A stretch of 61,829 bases of DNA. Source: an uncultured Pseudomonadota bacterium. Lineage in GTDB: Bacteria > Pseudomonadota > Gammaproteobacteria > Competibacterales > Competibacteraceae. The translations under genes were made by a program, and so were the position numbers. Each line of letters begins with the position of its first letter. Position 1 is the first letter of the stretch. Below the pieces are notes generated by a model, which saw only the letters and a program-made list of their open reading frames with translations, had not been told where the DNA came from and did no database searches. The stretch covers positions 1 through 61,829 of the forward strand of contig CAIMUS010000310.1 in NCBI GenBank assembly GCA_903844665.1, in the 5' to 3' direction. Below, piece by piece: positions 9,721 to 19,455 of this stretch.

Positions 9721-10287
9721 CTTTCCTAATTGTTGGGCGAAATGTATCGGGTCTTTGGCGTTCTTGCTGCAATTACAATGCGGGCAGAGTATTTGAATAT
9801 TGGTTACGCCATTTCCACCACCACGACTAAGCGGGATGATGTGGTCAACGTGGTAGCCAGATTTAATGCTCTTCCGGCAGTACGCACATCGAAAGCTCTG
9901 TTTTTGCAACAAGTCCTTTATTTGTTGTGCGGTGTGGGTCCCAGGTGCATTCAACCTTCTGGCTCGGCGGCGGTGGGTTCTTGCCCGAACCTTGTCTGGA
10001 TTTTCCCGCTGCCAAACTGCCTGGGAAGCTATCATTTCTTCTCTATGGGCCGCATAGTAAGTCGCGTTATAAGCCGTCTTTTCTTCTCTATGGGACGAAC
10101 GGTAAGCCGCATGGTAAACCACCCTTTCTTCTTTGCGGGCCGCGGTGTAAGCCGCACCGCATGACTTACACTCGGATCGCAGTCCGTTCTTATTGCGAGT
10201 GCACCTAGAAAATTCAGCGACGGACTTTTTAACGCCGCACTTGGTGCAGCGTTTGGCCGTAGGACCTGATAGAATAAGCTCGTTCAT
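9712..10287 (-). CDS. HNH homing endonuclease (copy 1)
   Basis: A 191-residue protein. An N-terminal zinc ribbon starts at CTKC (residues 14-17) with a second CKSC pair near residue 42. The middle is a basic helix rich in Ala, Glu and Arg. The C-terminal HNH nuclease shows CAYC, the DHIIPL core and CPHCN. It is one of three paralogues here (with 39247-39975 and 50791-51423), sharing the same plan and the same type of ending (FAQQLGKLL). It is antisense to the late genes and has its own promoter-hairpin. Free-standing nucleases of this type spread by cutting copies that lack them. Confidence 0.85.
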   Translation of the reverse strand: MNELILSGPTAKRCTKCGVKKSVAEFSRCTRNKNGLRSECKSCGAAYTAARKEERVVYHAAYRSSHREEKTAYNATYYAAHREEMIASQAVWQRENPDKVRARTHRRRARRLNAPGTHTAQQIKDLLQKQSFRCAYCRKSIKSGYHVDHIIPLSRGGGNGVTNIQILCPHCNCSKNAKDPIHFAQQLGKLL

Positions 10288-10321
10288 CTGTGTTTTGCCT
10301 CACAAAACATTGGTGGAAAGT

Positions 10322-10366
10322 ACCGGTCACTCGTTACCAGCGAGTGACCGGTGCGCTACCATTTTA
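10322..10366 (-). promoter_or_regulatory. Promoter and 5' hairpin of HNH copy 1
   Basis: On the minus strand an extended -10 (TGG-TAAAAT, 10361-10366) is followed after 8 bases by a perfect 12-bp stem with a 7-base loop (10322-10352, arms ACCGGTCACTCG / CGAGTGACCGGT). The stem would start close to the transcript 5' end. The other two HNH genes have the same layout with different stem sequences. Confidence 0.6.
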
Positions 10367-10384
10367 CCACAGGCTATTCAGTAA

Positions 10385-13300
10385 ATGGCACAATCCGACG
10401 ATCTTTATTCCGATTTACGTTCTCCTCAACCAGAAGAGGATTTGTTTGGCGACCTAAAAGCCCCACTAAGGTCACCGTTGGCCGAAATTCTAACGGCAGC
10501 CCGTCGCGTACCATCGGAGATCGAACAGACCGCAGGACAAGCCTTACAATTCGCAAGTCCAGAGGGATCGTCGCTTGCGCAGACTGGTCAGGGTTGGCAG
10601 CAGTCAGCGGAACAGCGTCTGGCGAAACCCGAATATGCGCTTCACCCCGAGTCCCATGGCGCGCTCACGAATCTCGCCGCCAGCGGTGTCGGCCTTGCCG
10701 GACAAATAGTTCCTTATGCGGGTGCTGCTGGACTCGCTGCTCTGACCTCTCCTGAATGGGTCCCTCCTGCTGCTACTGCTGCTATTGCAACGGGCCTTGG
10801 AACCGTAGCTCCCGCGTTGATGTTTGGGGCGGCACAAGGTCAGGCCACGAGAGAGAAGGCGTTGGAAACAGGGAAATCCCCGGCTGAGGCAAGGACAGCG
10901 GGGTTGATAACGGGTGGCATCGCCGGTCTGGGCGGCGCTCTGGCGGGTCGTCTGGGAGGCAAGATAGCAGAGCCTTTTATCGAAAAGGTAGCTCCTGGAG
11001 TGGCGACGACGGGCGCTGATGTCTTGCAAAAGTACACCAATCCGCAGCCGGTCGCTTCGTATCTCGGTGGCTTAGCCAAACATGGTGTAGAAACAGCGGC
11101 TGGTTTTGCTGGCATGGGCGCGGGTATTGCGGGGGCGGAGCAGGCTTACGGTTTACCTGGACCTACTCCAATGGAAGCTGGTTGGCAGTCCCTACGCGAT
11201 GCCGCTGGCTTACTTTTGGTCGGCGCGCCGTTCGGTATGTATGGAGCCAACCGCCGCAATAAGGCATTAACCGGGGCCGTCGATGCGTTGTCGTCTGCCG
11301 ACACCCCAGTCGAGCACCGGGTGGCGATTGCCGATCAAATTGCCAACCAACTTCACCAGGTCGAACCCGCATCGGCGGCGAACTTTACGGAGCACGCCTC
11401 GCGGGCAATCATGGCCGGCGAACCGTTGAAGCTGGACGAGTCACTGCTGGCGCAGATTTCGCCAACCGTCGCCGGCATGTCGCCAGAGCGCGTCGATGCG
11501 GCGCGGGCGGCGATGCAGGAAGAAGAGCAGCGAGCCGCGCAAACGCCGCAAGCGACACAGAACGTCCCTCCTGTTGAACAGCAACCGACTGTTTCTTATA
11601 CAGAACCTGTACAGCCGCATACCGCTCCTCCAGAAACGGGTAATCCGCTCATAGACGCTGCCAACCAGCCGTTGCGGACCCTTACTGGTTTACGTGCCAT
11701 CATGGACGCACAGCAACAGGCGCGGCAGGCACAGCGAGATCAGGAAGCGGCTACAGCCGAATCGCCCCCCAGACGCAGCGTGGCGGATATTGTAAACGAA
11801 GGCCGACAGGCAGCACAGGAACGGCAACACCGATTTGACGCACTATTATTTGGGGACGATACGCCAGTAAACGAAGGCCGACAGGCAGCGCAGGAACGGC
11901 AACTGACTGCCGATCAGGATCAACAGCAGACACTCAGCATCGTCAATCAGGCGGTGAGCCGGCAGTATGACACCCTGATGGCGAAGCGTCGGGAGGTACT
12001 CGACGCTAAATCGAAAACTCAACAGACACCAGCCGATACCGCTTTTATCGAACTCTACGATACGGGCCAGTACCAGCCACCCACCACCCAGACACCGGCG
12101 ATGGCCGCGCCCCTGGCGGAACGCCGGGCAGCGGTTCAAACGGAGCGTACCGGCGAGCAACACGTGGTAGTTCCGAGTCCTACCGTCGTCGGCAAGTTTG
12201 AAGCCGTTCCGGTCTCGGCAGTTCAAGTTACCCCCCAAGGCCCCACCTCTCGCGCCGAACGAACGACGGCGGATCGTGGGTTACTTCCATCTCCACCGGA
12301 GCCGTCCAATGGCCAAGAAAGTCAAAAAGCCAAAGCCGCGCCCCTGCTGAAGCAGCAGGTTCCAGACTATTTACAGCAGACCAGAGCGCCAGTGCCGATA
12401 CCGGGCGGGCGCGTGGAGGTTCCTAATGCCCCAACAGTACCTGGACATCAAGCAGTCGCTCCTGAAGTCGGGCAAGTCCCCGAAGGCGGCAGCGTCGGAA
12501 GCAGCCGCAACTTACGTGTCGAAGGGAAAGTCCCCGAAGGCGCGAAGCCAGCATCTAGACTCGATGAGGTCACGTCGCCAGCCAATGAACCGGTTCATCA
12601 AGCAACCCACACCGATGCCGGCAAGACCGAACTGGTAACTTCGTATGAGAATAAAGCAGAGCAGCAACGGAAGGAATATCAAGAACAAAGAGTTAAAGAA
12701 GAGAAAGCCGGAGATTATCAGAAAAAGATAAAGAAGTTCTTTGGGTTATCTGGAGAGAAATCTCAAGAAAAAGAGATTAAGGACAAGCTGGATGGCGCTG
12801 TAGATAGCGGAGAAACTTACGGCTGGATGGTAAAGGTTTGGAAGGGTGCCAAGAATCCAGAGGTTTTGACGAAGCAGGCTAGATTATTAGCTAAAAAGCA
12901 ATCGGATTCAACTGTCCTTGTTAGGCGTTACGATAAAGAGGGAATTACAAAATACAACGCATTGCTTCGGCTCCCTAATGATGATAGTGGGTTAGGGTAT
13001 GAACACACGTTCATGTGGAATGTCCCTGATATAGAGCGGTTGGATGTGTTTCTTACCAAACATCCAGAGACAGATAGCGCTCCCGTTACTCCTGAAAAAG
13101 AACTAGAGACACCTAAAGTCGAAATCACGCCAAGTCAATTAGGTAGTATGGGAGCAACCGCCAGAGAAGAATTAATAAACAAGATTTTAGATGCGGCTCG
13201 TAATCCATTGCCAAAGGCAGTTCCAACCGTTCAGTTGATGGGAACGGACGGAGTATGGCGCTCGCCTCATAACTTTCCATTAAATGTAGAGTCAACGGGA

Positions 13301-16300
13301 GAAAAACGAACCGTTGGCTATCATTTTGTGGATAAGAATGGATTAGGAATGGGAATTGCCGCTAAAAGCGAACAAGAGCTTATTGACCGGCATAATGCCA
13401 ATGAGGACCGTCGCTCCAACCAATACCGAGAAGCGTTAGGAAAGGAGTCTGATACCAACTTGCAGTCTACTGCAAATTATTGGTTAAAGGAGAGAAGTCA
13501 GCAGGAAGTTAAAACTCCCACATCGGGAAAGCCGAAGCAACAGACAACTGAAGCAAAAAAGACGACTCCAAATTTAGGGACGGGCAATCCAGAGACGGAC
13601 GCCAAATTGGATAGACTTCGCCAGCGGAAGGATAGCGGGCGTGGTATGACAGCAGCAGATGAGAATGCGTTAACCCTCTATGAGGGGTATGCAAAATCTG
13701 ATCCTTCCCAGTGGAAGTCTGGGGATGGCGTGGGTAGGAGAGTATATTCCGGCGGAAAAGTTAGCCAGATTAGCAGAGGGTTCCGTATCGTTGACGTTAA
13801 TCCAGAAGCCAAATTGGCTTTAATCCGTCAAGTGGCTGATACTGGATTAACATCGACGGGTGGCGATAATGATAGATTTAAGTCTGAGTGGGTACATATT
13901 GGTGATCTTGTCAAGGATCATAAATATGATGGCCCTAAACAGCAAGTTGCCAAGCCGGTTCAGGCTACCAAAGAGCCTTGGCAGATGTCGGCAGCGGAGT
14001 GGGAGAAACAATTTAAAGTGGAGCACGGCGTCGGCCCGTTTCCTGGCGCTCATGAAAATATTGTTCAAGAAGCGGCTGACCGGGGAGACCCCATTCCGGC
14101 ATCCGTACTTAAGGAATATCCTACGATACAAAATCAGCAAAGGCTGAAATCGGCGAAGGAACGTGACGCTGTTAAACCAACTGACTCTTTATTGACCGCC
14201 ATTGCTAAACTGGGAGGCGTTAATACACTGGAAGCAAGGAAACAGGGGATTGATCCAGAAGACCTTAACAAGCGCGGACACCTTATAAACCGGGTGTTTA
14301 CGAAAAAAGGTAAATCGTTTGACGACATGGTCACCACGCTTGAACAGTGGGGATACCCTGTATCTGATGAGCGTGGCCCCACGTCCAATAAACTCCTCGA
14401 ACAAATTGATAACGAACTGAGAGGGACAAAGGTTTATACAGCGGCTGGATACGAAGAGCAGGCGCAGAAGGAATGGACCGCGAGAGAGGAGTTGGAGGCG
14501 TCTCGCGATGATGGAACTATTCTATCTGACCCTGCCGTGTTAGAAGGGGAAACCAATCTAACTTCTCGCATCCTGGAAACGGCGGCTGCCATTAGCCATT
14601 CCGAACCCGGAGTTGGGGAGTCCATCTTGCGCGACGCGGCAGAAAGAAAACTGCCAGATGATGAAGTGTTATCACTATTGGAGAAACATTTAGATGACTA
14701 CTACGAGCAACGCCAGTCGGCTGCTGGTAAAGATGCAAATGCTGAAGCAGCAGGGGCGGCTAAAGCTAAACAAGAAGGCTCAGCAGGCGCTGGACCGGAG
14801 GAACCGCCCAAGTTAGAGTTGCGGATGCAGTCAGAGGAAGAACTTGCCGCGCTTGCTGAAAAACAAGCGCAATCTCAAAAAGGAAAAGCGCGGGCTGAAA
14901 AACAAGCAGATGAAAAGGCGGCAGCGGATAGGGAACGCGGCGACTTTGAGTTGCAGCCAGAAGGCGTATCAAATCCGGCGGTTGCTACTAAGATGGGTGA
15001 CTTGTTTGATAAGCAAGCCGAAACACCTATAAAGCCATCTGTCGGCGAAGGTAGTACAGATACTGGTATACATGTCATCCAGGTCCAGGATGCTCTTCGT
15101 AAAGAATTCGGTAAGGAACAAGCGGATAAATTGCTGGCACAGCCATGGCTGCACGTGGTAGACAATGCTGACGAGATACCGACAGATAGTATCAGGTCCG
15201 ATACGGACCTCTCTCGTATCCAGGGCGCTACGACGCCTGACGGTAACGTGTACCTGGTTTCCGGGAACCTGACGGCGGATGCCGTGGCCGGCGTGTTACT
15301 GCACGAGGGTGTCCATCGGGCCGTTCAGGATGTGAGTAAGCAGTCTGTCTACCGACAGATCATGCAGCAACTGGAACAGATGGAACGGCAGGGCGTACCC
15401 TGGGTGAAGGAAGCGGCGGCACGCATCCCGGAGGGTAGCCCGCATCGCGCCGAAGAACTGCTGGCGTATGCGGTGGAGAATCACCCTGATCTTTCGCTGG
15501 TGCAGCGCTTCATCACAGCGATCCGGCAAGTGCTTCGGAAGATGGGTATCGTCAGACAGTGGGACCAAGCCGACTTGACGGTGCTGGCTCGGGATGCGCT
15601 CTTGGCGCAAGGCGGGAGAGAGACCAGTTCATCGGTGCGTCACAGTTTCTCAGGGGATGCGGCACAATCATTTAACGCATTCAAAAAATGGTTTAGAGAT
15701 AGTAAAGTTGTAGATCAATATGGTGACCCATTAGTCGTATATCACGGAACAAATGATAATTTTTACGAATTCTCAAAAGATAAAGCACGTGACGGGGACA
15801 TGGGTAGACGTTTAACACCTTTCTATTTCGCGGAAGATAAATTTGAGGCTCAGGGGTTTGGCGGCCCAAATAAAGAACCTGGAGAATTCTTACTTCGCAT
15901 ACAACACCCTCTTGATATTTCAAATATCGACTGGAATCAAGAAATGACCCCTAGAGAATGGGAAGCGGAACTCGATAATTATGGATTATCAGGTATCAGG
16001 ATTGATCCAACTGTGGCCGAATCTGGAATCCAGGTTCCTAGAGAGTTAAGACAAAAAGGGACGATAACGTTATGGGAGTTATTAAGAAAGGAAAACTCAG
16101 GCGGGAATAATATATATGAGCAATTAGAGAAACAAGGATATGATGGAATACATAGCAATGAAATGGGAGGAACTTGGATAGCTTTTCATCCAACTCAAAT
16201 TAAGTCTACTGAAAATGTTGGTAGTTTCGATAGTTCTACTCCCGATGTCCGCTACAGCCGCTACCAACCCACCGGCGATGCAACCCTGGACGAGGTGGAC

Positions 16301-19051
16301 CGCAAGCTTGGGTTGGTCGATAAGACCACGTGGGAGAAAGACGTGGCTCCCAGGGCACGCCGCTTCGGTATCTCTCAGCAGGCTATCGATAACCTGCATA
16401 CCGTCTTGACGGGGACAACTCAACAACGAGGAGAGGCTTTGTCCTGGTTCAAGAACCGAGCTATCGAAGGGACAATGGAATGGTCTCGGTTCATCGGTCT
16501 GCGCGAACAGGAGAAGGGAATCAATATTGAGGACCCGGAACACAGCGCGCGGGCGTTCACGTGGCTCATGTCGGAATCGCCGGTTATCCTTGGCCGGATA
16601 CTCTCAGACGGCTCGGCGCAATGGAAGGATGGAATTATCGTACAGAAGGGAACAGAAGGATTGTTTACGATTTTGAAAGACGTGGCACAGACACCGGCAG
16701 ACCTACAGGCGTTCATTCGCTACCGGGGAGCACTCCGGGCGCAACGATTGCTTAGCGAAGGCAGGGAACACAACCTCACGGCGGTGGAGATACAGCATGT
16801 GTTAGGACAAATAGCAGCCGATCCGTCCCTCCAGTCGCTTTACCGAAGCGTCGATAAGCGTTACAACCAATTCATCGACGATCACCTTGACTTGGCAAAA
16901 GACGCTGGTTTGGTCGATGCGGCAACCGCCCGCGTCTGGAAAAATTACGCTGATTACATCCCCTTCAACCGCGAGACGGAGGAAGGTGTGCAGGGACCCG
17001 GGACCAGAAGGGGACCGGCAGGTCAGACGGGATTCAAGCGGCTAACTGGCGGAGAAGCACCTACCAATGACCTGCTGAGCAATCTTGTACTCAACATTTA
17101 TAGCACGCTCGATAAGAGCATGAAGAACCACATGGCCGATCTGTTTCGGCAGAATAGACCGGACCTGTTCGAGAAAATCGGCCCGACGTTCAAGCCGGCG
17201 TTGGTTCCCAAAGCAGAGATCAAGAAATTCTTAACCACGAATCCAGAAATGGGCGCGTGGATGCAGGGATTGGGTATCGACCCGACGCAATTGAATCCTC
17301 AAGACTTTCTCGGCTTCCAGAAGTTGTGGTCTCTCCAGGCCCCCACCGATCCTGATGTGGTGCGGATCATGGAAGATGGAAAGGCAGTGTACTATCGGAT
17401 GAAGGACCCCGACATCATGAGGGCCATGGTGCGAGACCCGCCCCCGAATCTGGGAGCTATCATGAAGGTGATGAATATGGCCAGCCGGGGGCTGGTGCAT
17501 GCAGTCACAGCGATGCCAGATTACCAAGTCCGAAATTTGATCCGTGACGTGGCAGATGGTTACGTGCTGGTGCCTGGGCTGAAGGTGAGTCAACTTGCCA
17601 GCGGCGTGAAAGAGGCGTTTACGTCTGACAGCCGACAAGTGATGGACCTGGCGTATGCCGGGGGTATCTTCGAGGGAAGGGGTATCGTGAATGCCGACGA
17701 TCCGGGCCGGATGGAAAAGGTGATCCAAGAGGGCCTTCGCAAGGCTGGAATCGATCCGGGAACCGACCACGGCAAGTTATTCGACTGGACCCGATCGGCT
17801 TGGCAGTGGTATCGACAGGTCGGGGTGGCTGCTGAGAATGTGGCGCGGGTAGGGGCGGCTCAGGCAACCCTCGCTGCCGGGGGAACACCCGCGCAGGCAG
17901 CGTTCGCAGCCAAAGACATCATGCCGTTCAGCATGTACGGAAATTTTCACTCGATGCGGGTCATCACGAGCCTATCTCCCTTCGTGGGGGCGCGTGTACA
18001 GGGATTGTATAGGATGGGCCGAAAAGCTTCGCTACCTTGGCAGGCTGGATTCTACGACCGCAACACGCTGCTATCAGGTATCGCCTGGCGTGGAATGTCC
18101 CTGTCCCTCGCTGCCGCAACATTGTGGTATCTCAATAAGGACGACGAGAGATATAAGGATTTACCCGACTGGTCGAAGGATATGTACTTCCACGTGCTCC
18201 TGCCACCCGGATCAATGCCAAGTCCCGATCTTGAACATATCAAGATACCGAGACCGTTCGAGCAAGGTTTGGTTTTCGGAACCCTCTTGGGCGACCGTTT
18301 AGCGGCATTGTTCTTCGGTGACGATACGCCTGGAAAGTATGCGGAGTCGGTCAAGCGTGGACTGGAAGACACGCTGGCTTTGAACCCAATTCCGCAAGCA
18401 GTGCGCCCCTTGGTGGAAGCGGCGAGCAATCGTACTTTCTTCGGACCAATAGAGAGTTTCTCCGACGAGGGGAAACTGCCAGAGGCCCGCTACGACGAAC
18501 AAACTTCGCATATCCTGCGGGTGATAGGGCAGGGTGTTTCAAATTCAACAGGTTTGTCCCCGAAAAAGATGGAGGCGCTGGTGCGAGGATATACTTCCAG
18601 TTTAGGTGTGTTGACCCTGGGTGCGGCGGATGCGTTGACCGATCTTGCTATGGGTGCTCCCGCGAAGCCAGCGGGAAAAATAACAGACCTGCCGTTGATT
18701 GGTGCGTTATTCTCGCCAGAGGTAATGAGATCGACACAAAGCAAAACTGACCTGTATGATATGCGTCAAGCGGTTAGAGAGATTCACAACACCATTAATT
18801 CTTACCAAACCCAGGGTAAGCAAGAGGCAGCACAACAACTGTTTAATGAAAACAGGGGAAAGCTGCAATATCGGAACGAGCTTGAGGAAGCCGGTAAACG
18901 ACTAACATTGATCCGCAATAATATGGATGTGATACGCCGTAATACGCAACTTTCTCCAGCGAATAAGCGCGCGCAAATTGACAGATTGCAAACGATTGAA
19001 AACGAACTAACGCGGAGTGTTGTTAAACGCACTCGGCCAGCATTCGATTAA
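10385..19051 (+). CDS. Giant polyvalent virion protein (metallopeptidase, ART, LPD38-like)
   Basis: A 2,888-residue protein. An Ala/Gly-rich N-terminal part (residues 80-240) may insert in membranes. Residues 330-780 are Gln/Pro-rich spacer with a repeated VNEGRQAAQERQ. Several alpha/beta accessory domains follow. A zinc metallopeptidase motif HEGVH sits at residues 1640-1644. An ADP-ribosyltransferase-like domain (DPLVVYHGT near residue 1780) runs to about residue 1955. The C-terminal 700 residues include VAAENVARVGAAQATLA and a hydrophobic LPD38-like segment. Such polyvalent proteins are carried in the capsid and injected to act on host targets. Part of residues 750-1330 and the ART domain are more AT-rich than their flanks, suggesting domain insertion. 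Confidence 0.8.
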   Translation: MAQSDDLYSDLRSPQPEEDLFGDLKAPLRSPLAEILTAARRVPSEIEQTAGQALQFASPEGSSLAQTGQGWQQSAEQRLAKPEYALHPESHGALTNLAASGVGLAGQIVPYAGAAGLAALTSPEWVPPAATAAIATGLGTVAPALMFGAAQGQATREKALETGKSPAEARTAGLITGGIAGLGGALAGRLGGKIAEPFIEKVAPGVATTGADVLQKYTNPQPVASYLGGLAKHGVETAAGFAGMGAGIAGAEQAYGLPGPTPMEAGWQSLRDAAGLLLVGAPFGMYGANRRNKALTGAVDALSSADTPVEHRVAIADQIANQLHQVEPASAANFTEHASRAIMAGEPLKLDESLLAQISPTVAGMSPERVDAARAAMQEEEQRAAQTPQATQNVPPVEQQPTVSYTEPVQPHTAPPETGNPLIDAANQPLRTLTGLRAIMDAQQQARQAQRDQEAATAESPPRRSVADIVNEGRQAAQERQHRFDALLFGDDTPVNEGRQAAQERQLTADQDQQQTLSIVNQAVSRQYDTLMAKRREVLDAKSKTQQTPADTAFIELYDTGQYQPPTTQTPAMAAPLAERRAAVQTERTGEQHVVVPSPTVVGKFEAVPVSAVQVTPQGPTSRAERTTADRGLLPSPPEPSNGQESQKAKAAPLLKQQVPDYLQQTRAPVPIPGGRVEVPNAPTVPGHQAVAPEVGQVPEGGSVGSSRNLRVEGKVPEGAKPASRLDEVTSPANEPVHQATHTDAGKTELVTSYENKAEQQRKEYQEQRVKEEKAGDYQKKIKKFFGLSGEKSQEKEIKDKLDGAVDSGETYGWMVKVWKGAKNPEVLTKQARLLAKKQSDSTVLVRRYDKEGITKYNALLRLPNDDSGLGYEHTFMWNVPDIERLDVFLTKHPETDSAPVTPEKELETPKVEITPSQLGSMGATAREELINKILDAARNPLPKAVPTVQLMGTDGVWRSPHNFPLNVESTGEKRTVGYHFVDKNGLGMGIAAKSEQELIDRHNANEDRRSNQYREALGKESDTNLQSTANYWLKERSQQEVKTPTSGKPKQQTTEAKKTTPNLGTGNPETDAKLDRLRQRKDSGRGMTAADENALTLYEGYAKSDPSQWKSGDGVGRRVYSGGKVSQISRGFRIVDVNPEAKLALIRQVADTGLTSTGGDNDRFKSEWVHIGDLVKDHKYDGPKQQVAKPVQATKEPWQMSAAEWEKQFKVEHGVGPFPGAHENIVQEAADRGDPIPASVLKEYPTIQNQQRLKSAKERDAVKPTDSLLTAIAKLGGVNTLEARKQGIDPEDLNKRGHLINRVFTKKGKSFDDMVTTLEQWGYPVSDERGPTSNKLLEQIDNELRGTKVYTAAGYEEQAQKEWTAREELEASRDDGTILSDPAVLEGETNLTSRILETAAAISHSEPGVGESILRDAAERKLPDDEVLSLLEKHLDDYYEQRQSAAGKDANAEAAGAAKAKQEGSAGAGPEEPPKLELRMQSEEELAALAEKQAQSQKGKARAEKQADEKAAADRERGDFELQPEGVSNPAVATKMGDLFDKQAETPIKPSVGEGSTDTGIHVIQVQDALRKEFGKEQADKLLAQPWLHVVDNADEIPTDSIRSDTDLSRIQGATTPDGNVYLVSGNLTADAVAGVLLHEGVHRAVQDVSKQSVYRQIMQQLEQMERQGVPWVKEAAARIPEGSPHRAEELLAYAVENHPDLSLVQRFITAIRQVLRKMGIVRQWDQADLTVLARDALLAQGGRETSSSVRHSFSGDAAQSFNAFKKWFRDSKVVDQYGDPLVVYHGTNDNFYEFSKDKARDGDMGRRLTPFYFAEDKFEAQGFGGPNKEPGEFLLRIQHPLDISNIDWNQEMTPREWEAELDNYGLSGIRIDPTVAESGIQVPRELRQKGTITLWELLRKENSGGNNIYEQLEKQGYDGIHSNEMGGTWIAFHPTQIKSTENVGSFDSSTPDVRYSRYQPTGDATLDEVDRKLGLVDKTTWEKDVAPRARRFGISQQAIDNLHTVLTGTTQQRGEALSWFKNRAIEGTMEWSRFIGLREQEKGINIEDPEHSARAFTWLMSESPVILGRILSDGSAQWKDGIIVQKGTEGLFTILKDVAQTPADLQAFIRYRGALRAQRLLSEGREHNLTAVEIQHVLGQIAADPSLQSLYRSVDKRYNQFIDDHLDLAKDAGLVDAATARVWKNYADYIPFNRETEEGVQGPGTRRGPAGQTGFKRLTGGEAPTNDLLSNLVLNIYSTLDKSMKNHMADLFRQNRPDLFEKIGPTFKPALVPKAEIKKFLTTNPEMGAWMQGLGIDPTQLNPQDFLGFQKLWSLQAPTDPDVVRIMEDGKAVYYRMKDPDIMRAMVRDPPPNLGAIMKVMNMASRGLVHAVTAMPDYQVRNLIRDVADGYVLVPGLKVSQLASGVKEAFTSDSRQVMDLAYAGGIFEGRGIVNADDPGRMEKVIQEGLRKAGIDPGTDHGKLFDWTRSAWQWYRQVGVAAENVARVGAAQATLAAGGTPAQAAFAAKDIMPFSMYGNFHSMRVITSLSPFVGARVQGLYRMGRKASLPWQAGFYDRNTLLSGIAWRGMSLSLAAATLWYLNKDDERYKDLPDWSKDMYFHVLLPPGSMPSPDLEHIKIPRPFEQGLVFGTLLGDRLAALFFGDDTPGKYAESVKRGLEDTLALNPIPQAVRPLVEAASNRTFFGPIESFSDEGKLPEARYDEQTSHILRVIGQGVSNSTGLSPKKMEALVRGYTSSLGVLTLGAADALTDLAMGAPAKPAGKITDLPLIGALFSPEVMRSTQSKTDLYDMRQAVREIHNTINSYQTQGKQEAAQQLFNENRGKLQYRNELEEAGKRLTLIRNNMDVIRRNTQLSPANKRAQIDRLQTIENELTRSVVKRTRPAFD
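12426..12638 (+). CDS. Small basic protein encoded inside the polyvalent gene (+1 frame)
   Basis: A 70-residue reading frame overlaps the polyvalent gene in another frame. It has an excellent GGAGG six bases before its ATG. The product starts MPQQYLDIKQSLLKSGKS and continues KAAASEAAATYVSKGKSPKA, very like the small stand-alone phage proteins with an AA-TY helix and basic tail found near virion genes. In the polyvalent frame the same stretch is an unstructured Pro/Gly/Val-rich linker, so the linker frame may be the derived one. Expression is inferred, not shown. Confidence 0.5.
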   Translation: MPQQYLDIKQSLLKSGKSPKAAASEAAATYVSKGKSPKARSQHLDSMRSRRQPMNRFIKQPTPMPARPNW

Positions 19052-19062
19052 CTGGAAAATTA

Positions 19063-19455
19063 ATGAGCAAACCGAAACTGATAATCGACAAGGGCCAGAC
19101 ATTCACGCTTAAATTCGTGCTCAAGGATGGGAACGGCACGGTGATGGACTTGACAGGTTATGGTGCGCATCTTCAAGTGGGACCAGGACCATCTCCCGCC
19201 GTCGATCTTAGTACGACTACTACACCAACCAATATCACAGTCAATAATGTGGGGGAGGTTTCAATACATGTGAGCAAGACAATCACAAGAACATATACAG
19301 AGGGTTCATATCCTTTGGAGTTGGAAATGACTGAACCAGGAGGTGACAATTACGTTGTGCTTGATAACTTCAGCGTGGTGAGTTCAGTTATTAATGATCA
19401 AACAATTGAATATGTGATTGGGAATATCATTATCAAGAAAGGGTTGATAGAATGA
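19063..19455 (+). CDS. Ig-like tail protein
   Basis: A 130-residue all-beta protein (IIDKGQTFTLKFVLKDGNG at the N terminus, then EVSIHVSKTITRTYTEGSYP). It resembles the N-terminal domain of baseplate upper or fibre-base proteins that carry a strand-swapped Ig fold. It overlaps the next gene by 4 bases (ATGA). The next two genes encode the distal tail parts, so this is likely an attachment piece. Confidence 0.5.
   Translation: MSKPKLIIDKGQTFTLKFVLKDGNGTVMDLTGYGAHLQVGPGPSPAVDLSTTTTPTNITVNNVGEVSIHVSKTITRTYTEGSYPLELEMTEPGGDNYVVLDNFSVVSSVINDQTIEYVIGNIIIKKGLIE

Noticed and set aside
10604..18744. Many long minus-strand frames opposite the polyvalent gene
   Set aside because: They follow from the codon composition of the plus-strand gene. 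They lack ribosome-binding sites and contain Arg/Ser/His-rich nonsense.
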